From: Pseudanabaenaceae cyanobacterium SKYG29
GTDB taxonomy: Bacteria > Cyanobacteriota > Cyanobacteriia > Pseudanabaenales > Pseudanabaenaceae
DNA length: 64,000 bases
NCBI GenBank assembly: GCA_025055675.1
Contig: JANWWT010000001.1
Span: forward strand, 372,001-436,000
Direction: 5' to 3'
Below the pieces are notes generated by a model. It worked only from the letters and a program-made list of their open reading frames with translations, made no database searches and was not told where the DNA came from. The position numbers and the translations under genes are program-made. Of the stretch, positions 1-7,887 are shown one piece after another; position 1 is the stretch's first letter, and each line of letters starts with the position of its first letter.

Positions 1-1
1 T

Positions 2-244
2 CAAGCTGTTATGATTGCCGAGCGCATTCTCAGGGTCATCCAGGAGTTAGCCATCCCCCATGCCTACTCCCCCGTTGCTAATATCGTCACCCTCAGTCTT
101 GGTATCGCCACGATCGTGCCCCATTCCCAAGTCGTCCTACCTCACTTGATCCAAGTTGCTGATACCATGCTCTACCGAGCCAAGGAATTGGGACGCAATC
201 GGTATGCTGTGCAAGATTTGACCGATCGGTGTAAGATAAGATAA
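2..244 (+). CDS. GGDEF (diguanylate cyclase) domain protein, C-terminal part
   Basis: Only the last ~80 residues are in the window; the reading frame is open to the left edge. The segment matches the C-terminal third of a GGDEF domain: the VTLSLGIAT strand, then an acidic/hydrophobic helix ending ADTMLYRAKELGRNRYAV, the usual 'AD-ALY-AK--GRNR' ending of diguanylate cyclases. The catalytic GG(D/E)EF loop itself lies upstream and cannot be seen, so activity as a c-di-GMP synthase is inferred from family only. The stop is two bases before the GTG start of the next gene, which suggests co-transcription. Confidence 0.85.
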   Translation, partial: QAVMIAERILRVIQELAIPHAYSPVANIVTLSLGIATIVPHSQVVLPHLIQVADTMLYRAKELGRNRYAVQDLTDRCKIR

Positions 245-245
245 T

Positions 246-776
246 GTGCGCCTCGTTACAGGAAGAGTCCCCTTGACCAAGTCGATCGACTTACCGAAAG
301 TAGACGAATTTTTACAAGAACTGGCGATGATCCAACAGCAGGGGTCAAAACGGATTGCGATCCTAGGGTCTCGTCATGTGCCTATTACCCATCAGAATCT
401 AATAGAGCTATTGAGCTATGCCCTGGCTTTAGCAGGCAATCGTATTATCACTTCTGGTTCGACAGGCACCAATTTTGCGGTAATTCGGGGGGTATTGCGG
501 GCTGACCCTAACTTGCTGACAGTGATTTTACCCCAGAGTTTGTCTAAACAATCCCCAGACTCCCAGGAACAACTGGCAAATGTAATTCATCTAATTGAGC
601 ACGCCGAAAATAATCACCTCAGTTTGGGGGAAGCCAGTGCTCTCTGTAATCAAGAAATTATTATGAAGTGCCAGCAGCTGATCTGTTTTGCCTTCCATGA
701 TAGCCATACCCTCCTCCGTACTTGCCAAGAGGCAGAAGAACAGCGTAAAGTCGTCACGCTCTTTTATTTCGACTAG
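246..776 (+). CDS. DprA/Smf-like 'DNA recombination-mediator protein A' (cyanobacterial short form)
   Basis: A 176-residue protein built like the Rossmann-type DprA/Smf core: KRIAILGSRHVP (glycine-rich first strand and loop), then RIITSGSTGTN, a typical DprA/LOG-like phosphate loop, and a conserved end EAEEQRKVVTLFYFD. Full-length DprA is about twice as long and loads RecA on single-stranded DNA during transformation; this short version lacks the flanking domains, so its biochemical role is unknown. The start is a GTG two bases after the previous stop; a TTG further in (near 273) would also keep the conserved core. Conserved across cyanobacteria by family knowledge. Confidence 0.8.
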   Translation: MRLVTGRVPLTKSIDLPKVDEFLQELAMIQQQGSKRIAILGSRHVPITHQNLIELLSYALALAGNRIITSGSTGTNFAVIRGVLRADPNLLTVILPQSLSKQSPDSQEQLANVIHLIEHAENNHLSLGEASALCNQEIIMKCQQLICFAFHDSHTLLRTCQEAEEQRKVVTLFYFD

Positions 777-781
777 CCTTT

Positions 782-1564
782 ATGCAACGCCGATATTTTA
801 TCCATGCAGGGGTAGGACTGGGCATGAGCCTCCTGTTATCCCCGATCGCGGCGGCAGCACCCCTTACCGTCACCTGGTTGGGGCACATGAGTTTTTTGTT
901 CCAAGATGGCAAACGGCGGATTTTTACCCATCCCTTTAAGTCAGTGGGCTGTAATGCTGGTCGTCCCACACCCAAACCAGCGGCAGATTTGGTCTTGGTT
1001 AGTTCTGCTCTCCTAGACGAAGGTTTTGTGGCGAATGTCCCCGAGGCTACGCCTATTCTCTCTCAACCCGGCTCCTACAATTTACTGGGGATGACATTCC
1101 AGGGGATTCGCATGGCTCACGATCGTTCTGAGGGCAGGCGGTTTGGTGTTAATGTGGCGTGGCGGTGGCAACAGGGGGGTATTAATATCCTACACTTGGG
1201 GGGAGCGGCAGCCCCGTTTTTAGTAGAGGAGCGCATCTTGATGGGTCGTCCTGACGTGGCTATTGTGCCTGTGGGGGGGGGAGCTAAAGCTTACAACCCC
1301 GAAGAAGCTAAGAGTGCTATTACCAGTCTCAATCCCAGGATAGTAATTCCTGTCCACTATCGTCCTGCCAAAGCTGATGCTGCTGCCTGTGACCTGCAAC
1401 CTTTGTCCGACTTTCTCAGTTTGTTCCCCCCCGATGTGGTCAAGCGCTTGAATAGCAACACCGCCAGTTGGACGGTCGCCCAACTACCCCAGACACTGCA
1501 AATTGTTGTCTTTGCGGAAACCCCTGCTCCTCTCCAGAGAACTACCCCGCCTAAACGCCCATAA
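782..1564 (+). CDS. Exported MBL-fold (metallo-beta-lactamase-like) protein with degenerate metal site
   Basis: 260 residues. The N-terminus MQRRYFIHAGVGLG followed by a hydrophobic stretch and Ala-rich end looks like a signal peptide with a twin-arginine-like start (inferred). The core begins VTWLGHMSFLFQDGKRRIFTHPF, matching UlaG-type MBL hydrolases (usual 'VTWLGHASFLI---G-RILIDPF'). Where the family has the HxHxDH metal motif, this protein reads VLVSSALLDEGF, with none of the histidines. HLGGA and PVHYRP remain at the later histidine positions. It is therefore likely not a normal zinc hydrolase. It follows the DprA-like gene by five bases, so they probably share a transcript. Confidence 0.7.
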   Translation: MQRRYFIHAGVGLGMSLLLSPIAAAAPLTVTWLGHMSFLFQDGKRRIFTHPFKSVGCNAGRPTPKPAADLVLVSSALLDEGFVANVPEATPILSQPGSYNLLGMTFQGIRMAHDRSEGRRFGVNVAWRWQQGGINILHLGGAAAPFLVEERILMGRPDVAIVPVGGGAKAYNPEEAKSAITSLNPRIVIPVHYRPAKADAAACDLQPLSDFLSLFPPDVVKRLNSNTASWTVAQLPQTLQIVVFAETPAPLQRTTPPKRP

Positions 1565-1597
1565 TGTGGTACAACAAGGTAGCTTGAGCGCGTGCCT

Positions 1598-2029
1598 ATG
1601 AGCGGTACATTTCGCGGGAACGTTGGTTTGCTATTTGTCTTGGGTGTAGTGCTCACCCTGGGATTCAATCTTTGGCGCTTAATCCAACCCTATACCCAAC
1701 CCCCCCCCCGTCCTGAATTTCCCAGTGCTGCTAAAGCCAAGACCCCTCCCCCGCCCCAAGCTGTTAGCCCGCCACCCACCACTGCACCAAAAGTGGAAGA
1801 GGAGAAGCCAGAAGTACCAGCGATCGGTAAAGGCAAAGTGGTGCCCGACATTGGCTTAGTCCTAAGGGAATCCCCCTCTAGTGAAAGTGGGGGGAGTAGT
1901 GGTGTGCCCTTTAATGCCGAAATCTCCATCCTAGAGGAGACAGAAGACGGGGAATGGCTAAAAATCCGCGATGACAGTACAGGGGCAACCGGTTGGGTGC
2001 GATCGGCAAATATCGATCGGGTTTTCTGA
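1598..2029 (+). CDS. Membrane-anchored SH3-domain (SH3b) protein
   Basis: 143 residues from the ATG at 1598 (a GTG six bases upstream is the alternative). An N-terminal hydrophobic helix (GLLFVLGVVLTLGFNLW) anchors it, with a Pro/Ala/Lys-rich spacer of about 50 residues, then a bacterial SH3 domain: VVPDIGLVLRESPSSESGG, a polar strand ILEETEDGEWLKIRD, and GWVRSANI, the usual SH3b ending. Such domains bind peptidoglycan or peptides at the periplasmic face. No catalytic domain is attached, so a cell-wall-contact or scaffold role is an inference. Confidence 0.75.
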   Translation: MSGTFRGNVGLLFVLGVVLTLGFNLWRLIQPYTQPPPRPEFPSAAKAKTPPPPQAVSPPPTTAPKVEEEKPEVPAIGKGKVVPDIGLVLRESPSSESGGSSGVPFNAEISILEETEDGEWLKIRDDSTGATGWVRSANIDRVF

Positions 2030-2071
2030 TACCATAGCGGTATAGTTTTAACATCTAACTAAGGGAAAAAT

Positions 2072-2212
2072 ATGGACATTTTGAATAACTTGACTGATGC
2101 TCTAGCGGGAATCCCCTTTGACCTCATCTTTCAATTACTCTGCGTAGCCTTGATTATGCTGGCAGGTCCCATTGTGATCGCCGTCCTAGCCTTTCGGGGT
2201 GGCGATTTGTAG
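2072..2212 (+). CDS. psb30: Photosystem II protein Psb30 (Ycf12)
   Basis: A 46-residue single-helix membrane protein, easily missed because of its size. The translated C-terminal half reads LIMLAGPIVIAVLAFRGGDL, the hallmark of Psb30/Ycf12 (a hydrophobic helix with an AGP motif, ending in R-x-G-(D/N)-L). Psb30 is a peripheral subunit of the photosystem II core in the thylakoid membrane and helps keep the complex stable. An AAGGGA ribosome-binding site precedes the ATG. Its last 27 bases overlap the 3' end of the convergent GTPase gene. Confidence 0.85.
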   Translation: MDILNNLTDALAGIPFDLIFQLLCVALIMLAGPIVIAVLAFRGGDL

Positions 2213-3547
2213 GCTGGCTTCCTGGAGAAAGGCGCGAATCAGAGGTTGGCTGCCCATATCACGGTAGGTCTCCTGACAGAGTACTTCTAGGGGCTGGGGC
2301 GGATTGGTAACGGGGGGTAACTCCTGTTCAATGTACTTCATAAAGCTAATACCCCCCACCCTCGTCAAATAGGCAGCAGTAAAAGCTTGGAGTGAACCAC
2401 CCAGGGCAAAAGTGAGGGTGTTGAATTTGATCATATTGCCGATCGTGGATGTCACTAACTCCACAATCCCCAGTTTGAGCATCGCCTGGGCTAGGATGGC
2501 TGCCATTTCCTTGGCTTCTGTAATGGTAATGGGACGATCGTAGGCTTGACTCAACTCCAGCAACATTTGCACATTGATAGCCGCATTAGCCAGCAGATCG
2601 AGACCAGAGAGGGGATTGGCAAAGACCGTTGCCCCTGTAATCCACTGGTATTTTTGGATGATCTTTTCCCCGTCGCGACGGTAGTCCTGACAGAGCGTTT
2701 GGTGGGCTTGGTGGTGCAACTGTTCCACCTGATGTTTGAGATTTTGCACCTGCAGGCTATCCCATTCCGTTGCCAGGATTTGTTCTAGGCGTTGTTTTAC
2801 TGCTTTGACATCTGGAGGTACCGTTTCTAACCATTGTTTACCGTCAGGCTGTTTAACTTTGATGGGACTGGGAGCACTGGCACAAACGAGAATATCCTGG
2901 GGTGCTAAAAAGTTAACTGTGTGTTCGCCAATATCCGATTTAATGATGTCAATTTCGCTGGGTAAAAAAGTGTCAGACTTGTTGAGAATTAGCACCACCC
3001 GCTTTTGCTGTTTATGCAGTTCTAGCAATTCCCGATACTCCGAGGCTTTCAAAATACCATCAATGACAAATAGGATTAAGTCCGTGGCTGGCAGAGTACT
3101 TAAATCTCTGCTTTCTAGCAAAATCAACTTGCGCGGTTCACGCACATTAGGTGGTTTGACCAGACCTTTGAGGGAGTTAATGAGGGCAGTTTTACCGACT
3201 CCCTTAGCACCATAGACCCCGATCGTGAAGGTGGCATAATCGTCAATTTGGCTCTCCAACTTACTTGCCTGTAATTGCAATTGTTTTTGTAGGGATAGAG
3301 AGCGGATTTTTGTGATGACCGTTTCTACATTTCTTAATTCCTGTCTAATTTCGGCACGGGTGGGGGGAACTATAGGTGTTTGGGGCGGTCGTCGCCACAG
3401 CAGTAGCAGCACAGCTAATACCATCAAACCTGCCACTAATTGCCAGCTCTGGAAAAAATTGCCCGTCTGCCCCAGGAGAACTAACACTCCTAAACTAGCT
3501 ATACCGTAGAGTTGCCAATTTGCCTTCATTCGGTTATTGCTACGCAT
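2186..3547 (-). CDS. Membrane-associated GTP-binding protein, YcjF/DUF697-like
   Basis: 453 residues. Two hydrophobic segments lie near residues 13-50, a basic/coiled linker follows, then a GTPase domain: P-loop GAKGVGKT at 113-120, the switch region LILLESRDL, a DLILFVIDG strand and the base-recognition motif NKSD at 189-192. The C-terminal ~150 residues are Ala/Leu-rich with GLDLLANAAINVQMLLELS, typical of the DUF697/YcjF-type membrane-association domain. Function in cyanobacteria is not established. The start ATG at 3547 is followed by a second ATG six codons in. The 3' end overlaps psb30. Confidence 0.8.
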   Translation of the reverse strand: MRSNNRMKANWQLYGIASLGVLVLLGQTGNFFQSWQLVAGLMVLAVLLLLWRRPPQTPIVPPTRAEIRQELRNVETVITKIRSLSLQKQLQLQASKLESQIDDYATFTIGVYGAKGVGKTALINSLKGLVKPPNVREPRKLILLESRDLSTLPATDLILFVIDGILKASEYRELLELHKQQKRVVLILNKSDTFLPSEIDIIKSDIGEHTVNFLAPQDILVCASAPSPIKVKQPDGKQWLETVPPDVKAVKQRLEQILATEWDSLQVQNLKHQVEQLHHQAHQTLCQDYRRDGEKIIQKYQWITGATVFANPLSGLDLLANAAINVQMLLELSQAYDRPITITEAKEMAAILAQAMLKLGIVELVTSTIGNMIKFNTLTFALGGSLQAFTAAYLTRVGGISFMKYIEQELPPVTNPPQPLEVLCQETYRDMGSQPLIRAFLQEASLQIATPKG

Positions 3548-3678
3548 AATGCCCTATTTTAGGTCATCTCTGTCGCAACATCTACAATAGTAATTTCTCA
3601 AACCCCCAGTAACATTTAGCAAAATAATACGGAGAAGTGGGCATATACTTAAATTTGGCAACCAGTCTCCCCTTATTT

Positions 3679-4320
3679 ATGGCAACCATTTTGGCACTAC
3701 ACCCGCAAAATCCCCAACCAAGAACGATCGAGCAGATTTGTCAACAATTGCGTCAGGGAGCGGTTATGCTCTACCCCACGGACACAGTTTATGGCATTGG
3801 TTGTGATTTACACTCTAAAGAGGGGGTGACCAGAGTCAAACAGATCAAACAACTATCCAGCGACAAGCCCTTGACTTTTCTCTGTTCCTCTTTATCCAAC
3901 ATTGCCCATTACGCTGTCGTAACAGACAAAGCCTATCGGTTCATGAAGAGCTTGATCCCTGGACCCTACACCTTTATTCTGCCTGCTACTAAACTGGTAC
4001 CGAAAATGGTGATGAATCCCAAACGGAAGACAACGGGTATTCGCGTTCCCGACCATAAAATCTGTCAAGCTCTCTTACAAACCCTGGGCAATCCTATTAT
4101 CTCCACCTCTGCTAACTGGCGACAAGATGAGGTCTATCCCACTTATTTGAGTAAGGCAGAATTATTTGATTACTTTGACAAAATGGTAGATTTAATTGTT
4201 GACGATGGTTTAGATTTACAGTACGAAACCTCTTCCATTATTGACTTAAGTGGAGAAGAACCTATACTGATACGGGCAGGATTAGGGGATGTCAGCCATC
4301 TAGCCCTAAAAATTGACTAG
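3679..4320 (+). CDS. L-threonylcarbamoyladenylate synthase family protein (Sua5/YciO/YrdC)
   Basis: YrdC-type domain: LYPTDTVYGIGCD at the start of the fold, KQIKQLSSDKPLTFLC (the lysine/arginine nucleotide-binding region), PGPYTFIL, and NPIISTSAN, the signature that binds ATP/bicarbonate. TsaC/Sua5 enzymes make threonylcarbamoyl-AMP for the t6A modification of ANN-decoding tRNAs; the YciO branch is a related protein of less certain role and this copy resembles it in length. I chose ATG 3679 because the protein then starts right at the domain. A GTG at 3637 would add 14 residues, but its GGAG is only two bases away. Confidence 0.85.
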   Translation: MATILALHPQNPQPRTIEQICQQLRQGAVMLYPTDTVYGIGCDLHSKEGVTRVKQIKQLSSDKPLTFLCSSLSNIAHYAVVTDKAYRFMKSLIPGPYTFILPATKLVPKMVMNPKRKTTGIRVPDHKICQALLQTLGNPIISTSANWRQDEVYPTYLSKAELFDYFDKMVDLIVDDGLDLQYETSSIIDLSGEEPILIRAGLGDVSHLALKID

Positions 4321-4331
4321 GGGGAGAGTTA

Positions 4332-4988
4332 GTGATTGTGGGACAGGGAAAACGGCTTTGGTACGGTGCCATGGGTATCGTGATCTCGATCGGTTTACTG
4401 TTATTTGCACCCGCTTGGTATGTCAATTTTGTCACGCAAAAATTGCGCCACACGCAGATAGATGCCGTCGAACCAACTAGGGTAGGAATTGTATTTGGGG
4501 CAGGAGTTTACGCCGATGGCACACCAACCCCCATGCTTGCCGATCGGTTAGACCAAGCCATTGCTCTCTACCAACAGGGTAAAATTCAAAAAATCTTGAT
4601 GAGTGGGGACAACGGTAGTAGTGACTACGATGAAGTAACCAATATGCAACGCTATGCCATCGATCGGGGCATACCTGCCAGCGCAATTACTCTAGATTAT
4701 GCTGGCTTTTCCACCTATGATACCTGTTACCGTGCCCGTGTTATTTTTGGTGTAGAAGCAGCCATTTTATTGAGTCAGTCCTTCCATTTACCCCGTGCGG
4801 TTTACACCTGTCAACAACTGGGAATCAGAGCACAGGGACTAGGGACGAATGATGAATTGAGATATAACCGATCGACCTTAAATTACTACCAATTGCGTGA
4901 GACTATGGCGACTATCAAAGCCCTGTGGCAGATACACATTACCCATGCCAAGCCCAGATTTCTGGGTAAATTTGAAGGAATTAAATGA
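4332..4988 (+). CDS. DUF218 (YdcF/SanA/ElyC-like) envelope protein
   Basis: 218 residues. One N-terminal membrane helix (GAMGIVISIGLLLFAPAWYV), then a DUF218 domain: VGIVFGAGVYADGTPTPML, ILMSGDNGSSDYDE, a T-x-T-C segment STYDTCYRARVIF, and LLSQSFHLPRAVY. In E. coli, SanA and ElyC of this family affect envelope integrity and peptidoglycan precursor handling; the catalytic role is not settled. The GTG start is supported by GGGGAG six bases upstream. It begins 11 bases after the YrdC-family gene, so the two probably form an operon. Confidence 0.82.
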   Translation: MIVGQGKRLWYGAMGIVISIGLLLFAPAWYVNFVTQKLRHTQIDAVEPTRVGIVFGAGVYADGTPTPMLADRLDQAIALYQQGKIQKILMSGDNGSSDYDEVTNMQRYAIDRGIPASAITLDYAGFSTYDTCYRARVIFGVEAAILLSQSFHLPRAVYTCQQLGIRAQGLGTNDELRYNRSTLNYYQLRETMATIKALWQIHITHAKPRFLGKFEGIK

Positions 4989-5071
4989 CATTAACTTTCA
5001 AGCCATTTCAAGTTTACAAAAGATATAACTGGCATATGTTAAGATTTTATTGCTGAACAAGTATCAACATC

Positions 5072-5602
5072 ATGAATGTTCTGTCTGTCAACCTCAGCCT
5101 TCCCTGGGCAAAAATAACCAGACTGTTCCTAGGTGATGCTCAACTGTCGCTAGAACAACGAATACTAAACTTCAATACCCTAGTAGGAATTATCTTTTGT
5201 TTGCTTGCTCTTTTTTCTGATCGTCTTATAGGGTTGAACCTTCTTACTGCCGTATTTATTGTTCCTATAACCCTGATATTTGCAATTTTATACTACCTCT
5301 GTCGGCAGCAACGACCACATCAAGGGCTGTTGGTGGTGCAAATAATGTCTCTGTTTATACTGATGCCAATGATCTGGTGTGTCAATGACGGAACAAAAGG
5401 ACCTGTATTTGCAGTCAGCTTAACTACTATTCAATATTTGACTGTAATTGCCAGACCGAGGTGGATTGCTCTAATTTTCGTCCTCATGTTAGTGACAGCC
5501 ACGGGTTTCATTAGGATTGCACACCCTGAATTTATTATTCCTTATCCAACAGAATTTGCTCAAGCCAGTGATACTTTTTTTCTTTTATATTTGCAAGTAT
5601 AG
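5072..5602 (+). CDS. Membrane sensor domain, 5' part of a frameshift-split histidine kinase gene
   Basis: 176 residues with about five hydrophobic segments (for example LVGIIFCLLALFSDRLIG and FIVPITLIFAILYYLC), an integral membrane sensor module like those ahead of cyanobacterial PAS kinases. The frame ends at TAG 5600-5602 just after a run of seven T (5575-5581). Adding one base there joins it to the next frame, giving a last membrane helix (FASIVTFCNNYFVIK) and the coiled coil and PAS domains of the kinase. I regard 5072-7887 as one gene of about 938 residues with a minus-one frameshift. Whether this is a real mutation, transcript slippage or a sequencing error cannot be told here. Confidence 0.75.
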   Translation: MNVLSVNLSLPWAKITRLFLGDAQLSLEQRILNFNTLVGIIFCLLALFSDRLIGLNLLTAVFIVPITLIFAILYYLCRQQRPHQGLLVVQIMSLFILMPMIWCVNDGTKGPVFAVSLTTIQYLTVIARPRWIALIFVLMLVTATGFIRIAHPEFIIPYPTEFAQASDTFFLLYLQV

Positions 5603-5766
5603 TAACTTTCTGTAACAATTATTTTGTCATTAAACAATACGAACAGGAACAAGAGAAACTGCGAGCTACACAGTCCCATCTGCAAACCTCAGAGTCTAAA
5701 TTCGCTACAATTTTTCGTGACAGCCCCCAACCTGCTTGGATTGCGACTTTTGAGGAAGGACGTTGT

Positions 5767-7887
5767 TTGGATGCCAATCAGAGCTTTTGTAATTTAATTG
5801 AAAGAGAGTTAGAGGATATAATTGGCAAAACCTGCCGTGATATTAGTTTGTGGTGTAACACTAATGATTTTTACAAGCTACACAGCTGTTTGACTAATGA
5901 AAGACAAGTAAAAAATCTGGAGGTCAGCTGGCAGACAGGTTCAGGAACTAACAAAACAGTCTTGTTATCAGCACAGGTTACTACTATCAATGGGCAGGAA
6001 TGTGTAATTGGTGTAGCTTCCGACATCACCGATCGCAAACAACTAGAGAATAGCCTCAGGCAAAGTGAGCAGAAATATCGCCAACTGACAGAAAACTTAC
6101 CAGGGGTTGTCTATCAATATTTCCTGGGTGCAGATGGAACAGAAAGATTTGACTACATGAGTCGGCAAGCTAGGGAACTATTTGGGTTTGACCCAGAACA
6201 AGTATTGGCAAATCCGCAGTTAGCCTGGAGTTTAGTGCATCCTGATGATGTGGCGAAGGTAAAAGAAGAAATAGCCAAAGTAATACGAGAGAAATTGCCC
6301 CTGCTTAAATTTGACCACCGCCTAATTACTCCCCAAGGTCAACTAAAATGGGTTAGTAGCAAAGCTACTGTAACTTTTGATGCTGACGGCAATATGACGA
6401 CCGAGGGCTTTGTTATAGACATAACCGATCGGCAGTTACTAGCAGAAGCACTCAAAGAAAGTGAGGCAAGACTATTAGCAATTTCTGATATTTCCCCCGC
6501 CGCGCTTTATATTTTTGTGATGAAATCTGATGGTCACTACGAATTTGAGCATGTTGGCACTGCCCACGAAACTATCTTGGAAATTCCTATCTCTGCAATA
6601 TATGCTGATGCTTCTGTGGTAATTAAAATAATTCATCCTGAAGACATAGCTAATTATCAGGCAGCAGTACAGAAAAGCTTGCAAACAGAGGCTCCATTTT
6701 GCTGCCAATGGCGGATTATCACTCCCTCTGGCAATATTAAGTGGTTACAGGCTAGTTCCCGCCCCATCAAACGCCCCAATGGGGATATAGCTTGGTACGG
6801 TGTGATCATTGAAATTACGGAGTTAAAACAAACTCAAGCCCAGTTACAAAGTAAAGTAGAAGAACTCGATCGTTTCTTTGCTGTTACACCTGACCTACTG
6901 TGTATTGTCGACTACGAGGGGACAATGCTCAGACTAAATTTACAATGGGAGAAAACCTTAGGTTTCAGTTTAGGGGAATTAGAAGGTAGGAGATACATCA
7001 ATTTCCTTCATCCTGATGATATAGACGTAACAATCAGCGTGTGCAGATCGCTGACAAGGGGTGGGACTGTCAATGGTTTTGTTAATCGTTGTCGCACTAA
7101 AGATGGAGGTTATCGCTATCTGGAATGGTGTGCCATTGCCTGTGATGATTTGATCTATGCAGCTGCTAGGGATATAACAGAAAGGTATGAACTCGATCGG
7201 ATGAAAGATGAGTTTATTGGTATTGTTAGTCATGAAATTCGTACTCCTTTAACTGCGATTCAGGGTGCTTTAGAATTAGTGGCAGCGGGTGTATATCACA
7301 GGCGATTCGATCGGTTACAAGAAATGGTAAAAGTAGCCTACCAGAATTCCCAGCGCTTATTAGCTTTAGTGAATGACATCCTAGATTTAGAGAGGTTAGA
7401 ATCAGGTAGGCAAATCTTAGACTTTGCGGTCTGCAATGTGCAAGACCTAGTCCATGAAGCTGTCACTCTCCTGCAACCGCTCGCCAAACAAAACGACATC
7501 ACAATAGAGCAAAAAACAGTTGCTTTGGACATCACTGCCTCTGCTGATGGTATAGTCAGGGTCTTGACCAATTTGCTAAGTAACGCGATTAAGTTTTCGC
7601 CACCCCAGGGCAAGGTAGTTGTATCTGTCAGTCACCAGGAAGACAAAGCTCTGTTTAGTGTCGCTGACAATGGTCGCGGTATTCCCCCTGAGTACATCAA
7701 CAAAATTTTTAATAAGTTTCAACAGGTAGATAGTTCCGATCGGCGAGACAAAGGGGGGACAGGTTTGGGCTTGGCAATATGTAAAACGATTGTAGAGCAT
7801 CACAACGGTCGTATTTGGGTAGAGAGTACATTAGGTGTGGGTAGCACTTTTTATTTCACGATTCCCTTTGAGCGTAAATTCCTCTAA
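5767..7887 (+). CDS. Multi-PAS sensor histidine kinase (cytoplasmic part of split gene)
   Basis: The frame is open from 5572; the first start-like codon is only a TTG at 5767, inside a PAS domain, which argues against an independent gene. Four PAS domains lie roughly at 5697-6040, 6065-6440, 6460-6830 and 6860-7185, each followed by a PAC-like DITDRK/DITER segment. The dimerisation/phosphoacceptor region reads DEFIGIVSHEIRTPLTAIQG (H-box His), then an N-box NLLSNAIKFSP, G1 VADNGRGIP and G2 GTGLGLAICK. This is a class I hybrid-free histidine kinase; ligand and partner regulator are unknown and no response regulator is adjacent. The 3' end overlaps the convergent helicase gene by 57 bases. Confidence 0.85.
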   Translation: MDANQSFCNLIERELEDIIGKTCRDISLWCNTNDFYKLHSCLTNERQVKNLEVSWQTGSGTNKTVLLSAQVTTINGQECVIGVASDITDRKQLENSLRQSEQKYRQLTENLPGVVYQYFLGADGTERFDYMSRQARELFGFDPEQVLANPQLAWSLVHPDDVAKVKEEIAKVIREKLPLLKFDHRLITPQGQLKWVSSKATVTFDADGNMTTEGFVIDITDRQLLAEALKESEARLLAISDISPAALYIFVMKSDGHYEFEHVGTAHETILEIPISAIYADASVVIKIIHPEDIANYQAAVQKSLQTEAPFCCQWRIITPSGNIKWLQASSRPIKRPNGDIAWYGVIIEITELKQTQAQLQSKVEELDRFFAVTPDLLCIVDYEGTMLRLNLQWEKTLGFSLGELEGRRYINFLHPDDIDVTISVCRSLTRGGTVNGFVNRCRTKDGGYRYLEWCAIACDDLIYAAARDITERYELDRMKDEFIGIVSHEIRTPLTAIQGALELVAAGVYHRRFDRLQEMVKVAYQNSQRLLALVNDILDLERLESGRQILDFAVCNVQDLVHEAVTLLQPLAKQNDITIEQKTVALDITASADGIVRVLTNLLSNAIKFSPPQGKVVVSVSHQEDKALFSVADNGRGIPPEYINKIFNKFQQVDSSDRRDKGGTGLGLAICKTIVEHHNGRIWVESTLGVGSTFYFTIPFERKFL

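Noticed and set aside
2736-3215. 159-codon frame opposite the GTPase gene
   Set aside because: Opposite the P-loop region of a certain gene; Ser/Arg-rich shadow product.
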